DNA of 64,000 nt, from positions 1-64,000 of the forward strand of contig CAYZJI010000009.1 in NCBI GenBank assembly GCA_964479045.1, read 5' to 3'. The stretch comes from 2-02-FULL-47-50 sp964479045. Lineage in GTDB: Bacteria > Pseudomonadota > Gammaproteobacteria > Eutrophobiales > Eutrophobiaceae. The notes below the pieces were generated by a model. That model was not told the origin of the DNA, made no database searches, and was given only the letters and a program-made list of their open reading frames with translations. Below, piece after piece: positions 17,804 to 27,225 of this stretch (positions within the stretch are counted from its first letter, which is position 1; the number at the start of each line of letters is the position of its first letter). The position numbers were made by a program, and so were the translations under genes.

Positions 17804-19263
17804 ACGAACCCCTGTTGTTACAAGCTGCTGTGATTTTGCCTGTCGCGGGCGCAGCGCTGTTGGCGCTTGCAGGTGAACGTCATCGTAATCTGCGTGAAGG
17901 CATCACGTTGATCACCGCCTTGCTGTTATTTATTACGATCTGCAGGCTTTACCGGCATGTAGATGATGAAACGCATTTGATTAAGGATATTGTCGAGCCT
18001 GTCAATGGCCTGACTCTGGCTCTGTCTGTCGAACCGCTCGGTATCCTGTTCGCGCTGATCTGCAGTTTCCTCTGGATCATTACTTCCGTGTATTCCATCG
18101 GCTACATGCGTGCCAATGAAGAGCATAATCAGACCCGCTTTTATGTCTGTTTCGCGCTGGCCATCGCGGCGAGTATTGGCATGGCACTCAGTGCCAACCT
18201 GTTTTCATTGTTTGTATTTTATGAATTGCTGACGCTCAGCACATGGCCGCTGGTGACTCACAGTGGAACAGATGAAGCCAGACGGGCAGGGCGTCTCTAT
18301 CTCGGCTATCTGCTTGGTACGTCCATCGGGTTGCAACTGCTGGCCATCATCTGGATCTGGTCCGTTACCGGCACGCTTGATTTCACACCGGGCGGAATTT
18401 TTGATCAGGAAACGCCGGATGGGTTGATCACAGTCCTGTATGCGCTGTATGTGTTCGGCACTGGTAAAGCGGCGTTGATGCCGCTGCATCGCTGGTTGCC
18501 TGCAGCCATGGTGGCACCTACTCCAGTCAGCGCATTATTACACGCAGTTGCCGTCGTGAAGGCAGGTGTGTTTGCCATTCTCAAAGCGACAGTTTATATC
18601 TTCGGCGCCGATACCTTGCTGGATACCGGGGCACATGTATGGCTGATTTATGTTGCCGGTGCAACCATTATTATTGCGTCTGTCATCGCCCTGCAGCAGG
18701 ACGATCTCAAGGCACGGCTTGCCTATTCAACCATCAGTCAGCTTTCTTATGTCATTATGGCAACGGCTATACTCGCTCCGTTATCGATACTCGCAGCGGC
18801 CATGCATATCGTTATTCATGCCTTTGGTAAAATCACCCTGTTTTTTGCTGCAGGTGCCATCACAACGGCATCAGGAAAAACCAGAGTGAGTGAACTTGCC
18901 GGTATCGGCAAAAACATGCCCTGGACCATGACGGCTTTTGCCATTGGCAGTCTGTCGATGATTGGCGTGCCGCCTGCCGCCGGATTTCTGGGTAAATGGT
19001 ATTTACTGCAAGGTGCGCATATGACAGAAAACATGTTTGCACTCGCTGTAATTGTGATCAGTACACTTTTGAATGCGGCCTATTTTCTGCCGATCGTTTA
19101 TACGGCGTTTTTTAACGATCCGGAACCGGGCAGCAAAACCCGTGAGGCGTCCTGGCTGATGGTCCTGCCACTTACACTCACCGCGATTGCAACAGTGGTG
19201 CTCTTTTTGATGCCGGCCGGATTGTTTTCGCTGGCACAACTGATTGGAGTTGCTGCGCCATGA
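17800..19263 (+). CDS. MrpD/NuoL-like proton-channel subunit 2
   Basis: Second antiporter-like subunit (487 residues). The Glu helix is LFVFYELLTLSTWPLVTH, and the core reads GTGKAALMPLHRWLPAAMVAPTPVSALLHAVAVVKAG, closer to the NuoL/MrpA-N style than the first copy because of the ALLHAVAVVKAG segment. It overlaps both neighbours by four bases (ATGA junctions), so the four or five genes are clearly one translationally coupled operon. Exact partner and ion are not visible. Confidence 0.83.
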   Translation: MNEPLLLQAAVILPVAGAALLALAGERHRNLREGITLITALLLFITICRLYRHVDDETHLIKDIVEPVNGLTLALSVEPLGILFALICSFLWIITSVYSIGYMRANEEHNQTRFYVCFALAIAASIGMALSANLFSLFVFYELLTLSTWPLVTHSGTDEARRAGRLYLGYLLGTSIGLQLLAIIWIWSVTGTLDFTPGGIFDQETPDGLITVLYALYVFGTGKAALMPLHRWLPAAMVAPTPVSALLHAVAVVKAGVFAILKATVYIFGADTLLDTGAHVWLIYVAGATIIIASVIALQQDDLKARLAYSTISQLSYVIMATAILAPLSILAAAMHIVIHAFGKITLFFAAGAITTASGKTRVSELAGIGKNMPWTMTAFAIGSLSMIGVPPAAGFLGKWYLLQGAHMTENMFALAVIVISTLLNAAYFLPIVYTAFFNDPEPGSKTREASWLMVLPLTLTAIATVVLFLMPAGLFSLAQLIGVAAP

Positions 19264-19499
19264 AACAGCATGGATTATACCGGCCGGAAATGCGTCGCAG
19301 GTTCTGGATCGCGGGTATCGTTGTCCTGATGCTGACAATATTGGCCGAAAGTTTGATTGAACTACATACTGAATTTCCCATTGCGGACTGGTTTGGATTC
19401 AATGCGGTGTATGGTTTTATGTCCTGTGTCGCGATGATCATCATTGCGAAATTACTTGGTGTATTCATCAAACGACGGGATGACTACTATGATCAATAG
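19260..19499 (+). CDS. Small two-helix membrane protein, unknown
   Basis: A 79-residue protein with two hydrophobic helices (about 14-30 and 49-67) joined by an acidic, aromatic loop and ending in KRRDDYYDQ. I do not recognise a family. It overlaps the gene before by four bases and the gene after by eleven, and is therefore an integral part of the antiporter-like operon. Its size could suit an accessory subunit, in the way small Mrp subunits E-G are, but there is no sequence basis to equate it with one. Confidence 0.7.
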   Translation: MKQHGLYRPEMRRRFWIAGIVVLMLTILAESLIELHTEFPIADWFGFNAVYGFMSCVAMIIIAKLLGVFIKRRDDYYDQ

Positions 19500-21177
19500 T
19501 CTTTTGCATCCCGGTCTGTTGCTGATTATGGGTGGCCTGTTATTGCCGCTCTTCCGTGGCGTATGGCGATCTGCCTGGATACTGGTTCTGCCCTTGATTG
19601 CGCTGCTGATCGTTTGCACAGTACCTGAAGGAGAACATCTGGGGCTGCCGTTTCTCGATTACACACTCTCTCTTTATGAAGTTGATAAATTAAGCCGCCT
19701 GTTTGCCATCGTATTTACCCTGATGGTTGCAATCGGAGTGTTGTATTGTTACCGGCAGGCCGGGACTGCTGAATTGTCTTCAGCGTTGATCTATGCCGGT
19801 GCGGCAACAGGTGCAACCTTCGCGGGTGATCTGATTACCTTGTTTGTTTTCTGGGAAGTCATGGCGCTCGCGTCCACGCTGTTAATCTGGTCAGCAGGGA
19901 CAGGTTCATCCCGGCAGGCCGGATTGCGTTATGTATTGATTCATCTTACTGGTGGTGTGATTTTACTGGCGGGTATTGCCGCATTTGTATTTGAAACCGG
20001 CTCTGTTGAATTTACCGCCATGCCGGCAAACCGGTTTAGTACAATGTTGATTCTGATCGGATTTCTGATTAACGCAGGAGCACCGCCCTTGTCGGCATGG
20101 TTGCCGGATGCCTATCCGGAGGCATCATTCAGTGGCATGGTATTTCTCTCCGCATTTACGACCAAAACCGCCGTTTATGTTTTATTACGCGGGTTCCCCG
20201 GTACGGAAATATTGATCTGGATTGGACTCTTCATGATCTTTTACGGGATCATTTATGCCCTGCTGGAAAATGACATGCGCCGCATTCTCGCCTACAGCAT
20301 CGTCAATCAGGTGGGATTCATGGTCTGTGGAATCGGTATTGGAACTGAGCTCGCATTGAATGGCGCTGCCGCCCATGCCTTTACACATATCATTTACAAG
20401 GCATTATTGCTGATGTCGGCAGGGAGCGTGCTGTATATGACTGGCAGGCGTAAATGCACGGATCTGGGTGGATTGTTCCAGAGCATGCCGGTGACCTGCC
20501 TCTGTGGCATCATCGGCGCATTGTCGATTTCGGCATTCCCGTTGACGTCCGGATTCGTCAGCAAATCCATGATGACGGAAGCCGCCAGCATTGATCATAT
20601 GCTGGTGGTGTGGTTGTTGTTGCAGGCAGCATCCGCCGGCGTATTTCTGCATGCCGGCATCAAATTCCCATGGTTTGTATTTTTCCAGAAGGATTCCGGT
20701 TTGCGTCCGCCGGATCCACCCCGCAACATGCGTGCAGCGATGATTATCTTTTCCATTCTCTGTATCGCGATAGGGCTTGTGCCCACGGTATTTTATCAAT
20801 GGTTGCCATATTCCAGTGATTATGCGCCCTATACGGCGCCGCATGTACTCGCACAACTGCAGTTGCTCCTGTTCTCGGGACTGGCATTTTTTGTGATGTT
20901 GCCCTTGATGCAGAGAACGCTGACCATCAGCCTTGATTTCGACTGGTTCTACCGGCGGGCCCTGCCATGGTGCTGGAGCGGGTTAAATGCACTGTTTGAG
21001 CGAATGTGTACTTCAGGCAGGTTAGTCCAGCCAAGGCGCTTGGCCATCCTTCAGGACAGCATGATCAGACTATATGATGCCAGCGGATTATTGGCCCGTG
21101 AACGGCATATCGGTGTTGCAGTCGTGATTACCCTGTTGCTACTGGCGTTTTGTCTGCTGTATTACCTGAGCCGCTAG
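19489..21177 (+). CDS. MrpD-like proton-channel subunit 3
   Basis: Third antiporter-like subunit, 563 residues from this ATG. TLFVFWEVMALASTLLIWSAG carries the helix-5 Glu. NAGAPPLSAWLPDAYPEASFSGMVFLSAFTTKTAVYVLLRG matches the channel core, with Asn replacing the usual Lys of the first half-channel and a Lys retained in TTKTAVY. A C-terminal extension adds a final helix (about 541-560). The start at 19489 follows CGGGA at 19476-19480. ATG 19480 and TTG 19444 are alternatives. It ends the operon. Confidence 0.82.
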   Translation: MINSLLHPGLLLIMGGLLLPLFRGVWRSAWILVLPLIALLIVCTVPEGEHLGLPFLDYTLSLYEVDKLSRLFAIVFTLMVAIGVLYCYRQAGTAELSSALIYAGAATGATFAGDLITLFVFWEVMALASTLLIWSAGTGSSRQAGLRYVLIHLTGGVILLAGIAAFVFETGSVEFTAMPANRFSTMLILIGFLINAGAPPLSAWLPDAYPEASFSGMVFLSAFTTKTAVYVLLRGFPGTEILIWIGLFMIFYGIIYALLENDMRRILAYSIVNQVGFMVCGIGIGTELALNGAAAHAFTHIIYKALLLMSAGSVLYMTGRRKCTDLGGLFQSMPVTCLCGIIGALSISAFPLTSGFVSKSMMTEAASIDHMLVVWLLLQAASAGVFLHAGIKFPWFVFFQKDSGLRPPDPPRNMRAAMIIFSILCIAIGLVPTVFYQWLPYSSDYAPYTAPHVLAQLQLLLFSGLAFFVMLPLMQRTLTISLDFDWFYRRALPWCWSGLNALFERMCTSGRLVQPRRLAILQDSMIRLYDASGLLARERHIGVAVVITLLLLAFCLLYYLSR

Positions 21178-21418
21178 ACAGGTTTCCGGCCATACCCCCG
21201 GCCGAGTACACAATCATCATTAAAATCCTCTCCCCAGACGACGAAACAGCCCTGCATTTTTATTAACCTTATCAACAGCGAAGGAATGCTGGTAATAATT
21301 TACGGACGATGATGGGTTAAGGATCGATCCTTATTGCATTACAAGGTCATGGACGGTTTCAGTGCCAGGGATGGCACATCCCTCTGTTCCTGGTACGAAG
21401 ATTTCAGCCCCCGCTTGC

Positions 21419-22039
21419 TCAACTGGCTCGTTTCCAGTCTGAGTATTTTTTTATGGTCCAGATCAAATAGCCGATATTCCCCAACGCAAAGGGGATAAAA
21501 AACCACACTATCCCTGCAAGCCACGTGATGGGCCCGATCAGGTAGATAAAATCCTCATTTTCAAATCCGCCAAGTCGTGGATGCTCAACAGAGACCTGCC
21601 CGAATTTTTTTTCCATGTGCATGCGCAAACCCAGAATAAAAGGATTGGACAATCCCGCGCTGAATCCAAGGAACAATGCCCAAATTCCATAATCACGCAA
21701 TCCTATACCAATTCCAATGAAGAGGGCCGTGTAGTTTATCCCGCCAACGATAAAATCAAAATAATGACCAAAAGTGGAAAACTTGCCTGTCATTCGTGCG
21801 AGTTCTCCATCCATGTGATCGGTCAATACCGCCAGCATGTAAAGTAAAGCGGCAAGCCATGCGAATTGATCCATGCGCAGGGCAAACAGACATGCCGAAG
21901 CTTGTCCCAGTATCAGCGTTAATGTGGTGATGTGGTTGGGATGCAGTGATGTGTTCCTGAAGGGTGCAATGATCCAGCCGGCCAGTTGCTGATCATATGG
22001 CTTGGACGTGGTGGTTTCAGACATCTGGCATTCCTGCAT
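21419..22039 (-). CDS. CDP-alcohol phosphotransferase-like protein, last Asp lost
   Basis: Integral-membrane protein of 206 residues from the CDP-alcohol phosphatidyltransferase family, which transfers a phospho-alcohol from a CDP carrier to an acceptor alcohol. The signature is D74-x2-D77-G-x2-A-R-x8-G91-x3-D95-x3, but the final position is Gly99 instead of Asp; the DNA reads clearly at 21746-21760. The last Asp is the proposed catalytic base, so activity may be lost or changed. An AGGA sequence precedes the ATG. It is the last gene of the hopanoid operon, 5 bp after hpnA, and a paralogue of the intact copy at 23031-23648. Confidence 0.8.
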   Translation of the reverse strand: MQECQMSETTTSKPYDQQLAGWIIAPFRNTSLHPNHITTLTLILGQASACLFALRMDQFAWLAALLYMLAVLTDHMDGELARMTGKFSTFGHYFDFIVGGINYTALFIGIGIGLRDYGIWALFLGFSAGLSNPFILGLRMHMEKKFGQVSVEHPRLGGFENEDFIYLIGPITWLAGIVWFFIPFALGNIGYLIWTIKKYSDWKRAS

Positions 22040-22044
22040 GAATC

Positions 22045-23034
22045 CTATTTGCTATAACCATTTTCAATAAACCAGTGTATTGCATCCTGCAATGCCTGCC
22101 GGACCGGACGGAACTGGTAGCCCAGTTCATTCTGGGCTTTGACGGAAGTAAAATACATGAGTTTTTTTGCCATGCGCAGGCTTTCTACTGTGGCACGGGG
22201 TTCGATACCTGTTACCCCGGCAAGACGTTCCATGGTCCATGCGACCGGGAACAGCAAACGGTGCGGCAGACGGACACGTTTAGCCGGTTTCCCGGTAATT
22301 TCGTCGATAGTTTGCAGTATCTGGAACAGTGACATATTTTCACCGCCGAGAATGTAACGTTCCCCGGGCTTGCCCGCCTTGTAGGCAAGAATATGTCCAT
22401 GGGCTACATCGTCCACATGGACGATATTGAGCCCGGTATCCACATAAGCCGGCATACGTCCGCATATCGTATCAAGGACAATCCGGCCGGTCGGTGTCGG
22501 CTTGACATCACGCGGGCCGATGGGTGTGGAAGGGTTGACGATAACGAGCGGAAGTTGGTGTTGTTCCGTCAGGTGTTGTACTGCCTGTTCAGCCAGAAAT
22601 TTGGAACGCTTGTAATGACCGATCATGTTCGCCAATGTGGCGGGCGTATTTTCATCTGCAGAAGTACCATCCGTGTACAAACCAAGAGTGGCCACGCTGC
22701 TGGTGTAGACGATACGCAGCATGCCGGCCTCGGCTGCGGCCATGATCAATTGCTGGGTGCCTTTTACATTGGTTTCATACATGCGTTCCGGATCAGGAAT
22801 CCATAAACGGTAATCCGCGGCCACATGAAACAGGTTATCTGCGCCCTGTACTGCACGTTTCAGGGAAGCGGCATCCCGTAAATCTCCTTCAACGATTTCC
22901 ACCGGTTGATCAACCAGATTACGCCGATCGCTGTTGGGCCGGATCAGAACACGAACCTCATGGCCTTCGGCAAGCAGGTGCCGCATGACGGCAGAGCCGA
23001 CAAAACCATTCGCACCCGTGACCAGTGATTTCAT
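22045..23034 (-). CDS. hpnA: Hopanoid-associated sugar epimerase HpnA
   Basis: Extended short-chain dehydrogenase/reductase of 329 residues, of the HpnA type found in hopanoid clusters. The NAD(P)-binding TGANGFVGS motif starts at residue 6, and the catalytic YxxxK appears as HYKRSK at about 150, with the YTSSVA strand before it. The ATG at 23034 was chosen because it starts the Rossmann fold directly and overlaps the stop of the upstream gene (ATGA); the longer open frame to 23298 lies inside that gene. Substrate is not established; the family name comes from gene context. Confidence 0.88.
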   Translation of the reverse strand: MKSLVTGANGFVGSAVMRHLLAEGHEVRVLIRPNSDRRNLVDQPVEIVEGDLRDAASLKRAVQGADNLFHVAADYRLWIPDPERMYETNVKGTQQLIMAAAEAGMLRIVYTSSVATLGLYTDGTSADENTPATLANMIGHYKRSKFLAEQAVQHLTEQHQLPLVIVNPSTPIGPRDVKPTPTGRIVLDTICGRMPAYVDTGLNIVHVDDVAHGHILAYKAGKPGERYILGGENMSLFQILQTIDEITGKPAKRVRLPHRLLFPVAWTMERLAGVTGIEPRATVESLRMAKKLMYFTSVKAQNELGYQFRPVRQALQDAIHWFIENGYSK

Positions 23035-23648
23035 GTACGTGAACGTCGCAAATCCACAAATTCTTTCAGTACCCAGCCGCAAAAAGCTGGTGCACCGATT
23101 GTAGCCAGGATTAAAAACGGAATAAGACCGTTTGTTAGTGTAATCAGAGGCAGGAGATAAAGTATGTCCTCGGCCTCGATGATTCCGATGTTGGGCTGAC
23201 GGGCAGCATCTTTCCCGTTTGATTTTTCGATCTCGTTGCGCATATAAAATATTGCCGCAACCGCCAGACCACTGACAATTCCCATGTGCAATGCCCAATG
23301 ACCCAGCGCGCTTTGCATCAGTCCGGCGCCGATACCGATAAAGAGGATGATATTGACTATGGCATCGCTGGCCAGATCAAAATAATGTCCGCTCTTGCTC
23401 ATTTTGCCGGTCAGGCGCGCCAGCTCACCATCGGTGTGGTCGAGAAAATTGGATATCACAAAGAATATGGCGCCGAGGTTGGTCCAGAAATATCCTCCCT
23501 GACTGAAACTCAAGGAGGCGAGTATGCCAAACAGTAATCTCACCCACGTCAGATGATTGGGAGTTACCCAGGTATCCCGCAGCGGATAAATCAGCCGGTA
23601 CGCGATGCGGGCATCGAAGGGTTTGGTCTGTGTGCCGGGTTCCTGCAT
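23031..23648 (-). CDS. CDP-alcohol phosphotransferase family protein
   Basis: Membrane protein of 205 residues with the complete CDP-alcohol phosphotransferase signature: D70-x2-D73-G-x2-A-R-x8-G87-x3-D91-x3-D95. About six hydrophobic helices follow. Family members make phospholipid headgroups such as phosphatidylglycerol or phosphatidylinositol. The donor and acceptor here are unknown. It sits between hpnN and hpnA with 15-bp and overlapping junctions, so a role in a hopanoid- or membrane-lipid step is inferred. It resembles the copy at 21419-22039 but keeps all four aspartates. Confidence 0.86.
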   Translation of the reverse strand: MQEPGTQTKPFDARIAYRLIYPLRDTWVTPNHLTWVRLLFGILASLSFSQGGYFWTNLGAIFFVISNFLDHTDGELARLTGKMSKSGHYFDLASDAIVNIILFIGIGAGLMQSALGHWALHMGIVSGLAVAAIFYMRNEIEKSNGKDAARQPNIGIIEAEDILYLLPLITLTNGLIPFLILATIGAPAFCGWVLKEFVDLRRSRT

Positions 23649-23663
23649 ATTTATTCTCTGAAA

Positions 23664-26309
23664 TTATGAATGTTCTTTTGGATGTAAATGTCCGGGCAGC
23701 AGGCTCGGCAGTATCACCAGTGTGCATATCAACGTCATGATGAGACCAATGGTCAGCAATTTGCCCATGCTCGCAGTACCGAGGTGCGGTGACAGTGCAA
23801 GATTGCCGATACTGGCGATGGTTGTCAAAGCACTGCAAATCACCGCCCGGGCGGAACTGCTGGCCAGTAATTCGCCATCTTCCGGTGCGGCATTACGTGC
23901 CCTGTTGAGTATATGGATGCCGCTGTCCATGCCAATGGCCAGCAACAGGGGCAGGGCAATGATGTTGGCAAAGTTCAGCGGCATATCGAAGACTACACTG
24001 ATGCCACCGGTAAACAGCGCCGCCAGCAACAGGGGAATCAGGATATACACCGTATCAACCGGACGATCGGTGAGTACCAGCAGCAACAGGCAGGTTGCGA
24101 TCAGGGCATACAGAAAGGCCTGCTGGAAAGCGCCCACCACCGCATCGCTGGCTTCGATGCTGATCACCGGCGAGCCGGAGACATCCGGAGCCACGGTCCG
24201 GATTTCATTTACAAATTCACGCAGGGCATGGTTATCCATGAGGTTTTCCCTTGGATAGATTTCAACGCGGTAAGAACCGTTACTGATCCAACGGTCGCGA
24301 ATTTCCGCAGGGAGCGTTTCAAGGCTGAATGGTTCAGCGCCCAGGGCTGTCAGCAAAGTGTCAAGTCGTCCCGCAAATGTGTCCAGTAAATTATGCTCAA
24401 GGACTTGCAGTGATCGTTGCCGGGTTTGTTCATCCTGATGATTCAATGTTTCCAGAAACCGGCCGAGTGTTTTATGCAGTTGTTGATAAGCCGTTAGCCT
24501 TGACATGGATGCAGGCAATGTTGCCAGTGCAGTGTGAAATGCATGCAGTGCGGCAAGGCGTTCTGTATCGTTTGGAGGGGCCATAGAGTCAACGGTCAGG
24601 GTCAGTGGGCCCAACAGCAGATCCATTTCTTCAATGATCAGCAGTTTTTCATCCTGTTGTTCCGGTACCAGATCCAGTGCAGACACCACCTTGTTGACCA
24701 GCGGCAGTTTTTCCAGTTGTTGTGAAATCTTCACGGTTTCCTCAGCACTATGCGTGAGGACAAGACTGATCCAGGGCGAAGTGTCACTATCTGCCAGCAG
24801 ATCGCGATAGGTCTTGACGGATTCATTTTTCTGCGATTGCAGATTGAGTGTATTGTGATCAAACTCCAATCGTGTCATGGCATATAACGAAGCCACTGTC
24901 AGTACTGCAGTAACCATGAGAATTTTTCCGGCATAGCGGTAAGGCAGACGGCGCAGTTTGATAATCCGTGGAGTATCCTTGCCCAGGGGTTTCAGCTTCT
25001 CCGGATTCAACGGATACATGCCGAGCAGTGCCGGCAGCAAGGTTAATGTGATCACCAGACTGATGATCATACCGGTGCCGGAAATCAGTCCCAGTTCCGC
25101 CACACCATCATAATCCGTCGGAGTAAATGCATAAAAACCCAGTGCAGTCGTGCCGGCACATAGTACCAGTGAGAGCCCGGTATCTGCTGCGGTTTTACGC
25201 AGTGCAATCAGATGTTCCTGTTGCTGCGAAATCAGTTCGCGATAACGTAAACAGAAATGGATGGCAAAATCAGCGCCCAGACCTATGTAGAGTACAGCAA
25301 ATGCAACTGAAATCAGGTTCAGTTCACCGACGCTCAGAGCGGCAAATGCAGCGGTGTAAATCAGACCGGCCAGCAGGGTTATCAGGCTGGCAAATGTCAG
25401 GTGGAAGGAACGCAGGCCGATAAACAGGATCAGTGTGACCAGTATGAAGGAGGCCACACTGGAGAATACCGTGCCCTGTGAAACACTGAGCATCTCTTCA
25501 TAAGACAATGCAGCGCTGCCTGTAAGACGGATCCTTATTGTGTTGTCACTGGCGGTGTGGATTGCGTCTGCGAGAGAACGCAGTTTGAGCATGGCCGGTT
25601 TGGCCGGAAACAGGCCACCATAATCCAGTACCGGTTGCAGAATGATGAATTCACGATAGAGAGGCTTCTCTACATCAACACCACCCATCAGGGCCTGCCA
25701 GGATAATGCCTGTGACCGGCCCTCAAGTTGCGCTGACATGACGTTATTAATCCGGATCAGCAAAGGGTCGAGGTCAACATCTTCACCCTCCTGTATGGCA
25801 ACCAACGCTTCGTCCAGCATCCTGAACAAGCCGCGCAGAGATTGATCTTCAATCAGGCGCGCGAGAAACGGCTGGATTTTGGCCAGTTGATCCGCAAGGT
25901 CCTGCAATTCATTAATATCAAGATAGAGCAGGGCGTTGGTTTTGAAAAAATCAGAGCCGCCGGGATAGTAAACTGACTTGAACAGATCATGCTCATTTCG
26001 CAATTTGCTGTTAAGCAAGTCAGCACTATCACGGGCTTGATCAGGCGTGGGTGCTTCAATGACCACCAGAATCTTGTCAGTGTATTGCGGGAACAGCATG
26101 TCAATCTGCTGATCAACCTGTCGCCAGGGCAGGTCAGATGAAAGCATGTCACGCGTGTCGGTATTCATGCCCAGATGATCGGCAGTGTATACCACGCAGA
26201 TGAGCATGCTGATCACAGCAAGCCCGATAATCAGCAGCCTGAATTGATGTACCCATACCATCAATGCAGACAGCGACTGCTCCAGCCATTGTCGCCAGCT
26301 TCCGGTCAT
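23664..26309 (-). CDS. hpnN: Hopanoid transporter HpnN (RND family)
   Basis: RND-superfamily membrane exporter of 881 residues, with one N-terminal helix, a large periplasmic domain, a block of five helices (about 280-410), a second periplasmic domain and a final helix block (about 720-875). The pattern YIGLGADFAIHFCLRYRE and the matching second half IGMDSGIHILNRAR are typical of the HpnN/MmpL-like branch. In alphaproteobacteria HpnN moves hopanoids to the outer membrane. It is preceded by the PhyH gene and followed after 15 bp by a CDP-alcohol phosphotransferase. Confidence 0.9.
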   Translation of the reverse strand: MTGSWRQWLEQSLSALMVWVHQFRLLIIGLAVISMLICVVYTADHLGMNTDTRDMLSSDLPWRQVDQQIDMLFPQYTDKILVVIEAPTPDQARDSADLLNSKLRNEHDLFKSVYYPGGSDFFKTNALLYLDINELQDLADQLAKIQPFLARLIEDQSLRGLFRMLDEALVAIQEGEDVDLDPLLIRINNVMSAQLEGRSQALSWQALMGGVDVEKPLYREFIILQPVLDYGGLFPAKPAMLKLRSLADAIHTASDNTIRIRLTGSAALSYEEMLSVSQGTVFSSVASFILVTLILFIGLRSFHLTFASLITLLAGLIYTAAFAALSVGELNLISVAFAVLYIGLGADFAIHFCLRYRELISQQQEHLIALRKTAADTGLSLVLCAGTTALGFYAFTPTDYDGVAELGLISGTGMIISLVITLTLLPALLGMYPLNPEKLKPLGKDTPRIIKLRRLPYRYAGKILMVTAVLTVASLYAMTRLEFDHNTLNLQSQKNESVKTYRDLLADSDTSPWISLVLTHSAEETVKISQQLEKLPLVNKVVSALDLVPEQQDEKLLIIEEMDLLLGPLTLTVDSMAPPNDTERLAALHAFHTALATLPASMSRLTAYQQLHKTLGRFLETLNHQDEQTRQRSLQVLEHNLLDTFAGRLDTLLTALGAEPFSLETLPAEIRDRWISNGSYRVEIYPRENLMDNHALREFVNEIRTVAPDVSGSPVISIEASDAVVGAFQQAFLYALIATCLLLLVLTDRPVDTVYILIPLLLAALFTGGISVVFDMPLNFANIIALPLLLAIGMDSGIHILNRARNAAPEDGELLASSSARAVICSALTTIASIGNLALSPHLGTASMGKLLTIGLIMTLICTLVILPSLLPGHLHPKEHS

Positions 26310-26400
26310 GTCATCTATGAACCTGATTAATAATTAATACACGAAGATTCAGTGCCGGTTGGACAAAGCACTATAAACCCGATGAGCAGCGCAGAATTTT

Positions 26401-27144
26401 TTAAACCCTGAAAACGTATTGCTTGCCCGCTTCCCGCTCACAATCCTGCGGATAACTCTTGCGTTTATCAGCGTAATACTGGCGACGATGATCGCCTTCA
26501 GACAGCTTGTTGTAGGTCACATACAACACACGCCGGGCAGCATTCGTGCGATTGGGCTCTGAGCGGTGCGGCGCAAAAGAATCAAAAAATACGGCATCCC
26601 CCGGCGCAGTGGGCACGGGAATATAGTCGAGAGCATCTTCCTGTAACGGTTTCCAGCTTTCACCGAGCAGGCCCTGTTTGTGATGGCCCGGCGCAAGTTC
26701 CAGACAGCCGTTTTCCAGTGTAGAAGCATCGATACTCACGAGCGCAGTGATATGAATCTTGCAATATCGGTCCCAGCCGGCCTGGATGTCCTGATGTGCC
26801 TTGAAACCATCGCCACCCGGCATTTTGAAATTGATCTTGTCCTTGAACAGCACGGACTCCTCGCCGAACAGTTCGGAGACACATCCCTGCATCTTGTCAG
26901 TGGTGAACAGTTTGCTGAAATCCTTGTGGTATGGTTCGATGTCTTCCATGCGGGACAGGATGCGCTTGCCCGGTTCCCGCTGGCTTTGTTCGAAATACAT
27001 CATCCATTTGCCCGGTGTTTCCGGCCACGCGGTGACCTCCTCGGTCCAGGCCGTGATTTCACGGACTTCTTCCGGCGTGTAAAGGCCGGGTACGATCACA
27101 TAACCATCGCGGTTGAAATCGTCAATTTGTTTCTTGCTTAACAT
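26401..27144 (-). CDS. Phytanoyl-CoA dioxygenase (PhyH) family protein
   Basis: Non-haem Fe(II)/2-oxoglutarate-dependent dioxygenase of the PhyH family, 247 residues. The iron triad is visible as H117-x-D119 (KAHQDIQAG) and H193 (FAPHRSEPN), with Arg further on in RTNAARRVLY for 2-oxoglutarate. The start ATG at 27144 follows GGATGGA; an in-frame TTG at 27165 is less likely. Located inside the hopanoid operon between hpnG and hpnN, so hydroxylation of a hopanoid or fatty chain is a reasonable guess, not shown by sequence. Confidence 0.85.
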   Translation of the reverse strand: MLSKKQIDDFNRDGYVIVPGLYTPEEVREITAWTEEVTAWPETPGKWMMYFEQSQREPGKRILSRMEDIEPYHKDFSKLFTTDKMQGCVSELFGEESVLFKDKINFKMPGGDGFKAHQDIQAGWDRYCKIHITALVSIDASTLENGCLELAPGHHKQGLLGESWKPLQEDALDYIPVPTAPGDAVFFDSFAPHRSEPNRTNAARRVLYVTYNKLSEGDHRRQYYADKRKSYPQDCEREAGKQYVFRV

Positions 27145-27225
27145 GGGTAAATATCCATCCGTCAAAGTAATGGGGCGCTGTTATAAACCAGAGTATCTCG
27201 TAGTGCAACAAGGTTTAAGGTTTGC

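Noticed and set aside
21178..21418. Small gene in the gap after the antiporter operon
   Set aside because: The short frames have no ribosome-binding site and the longest continues into the phosphotransferase gene in another frame. I see nothing supportable in these 241 bp.
23035..23298. Longer N-terminus of HpnA
   Set aside because: The extra 88 codons lie inside the upstream phosphotransferase gene and encode a Cys/Arg-rich sequence. The Rossmann fold starts directly at ATG 23034.
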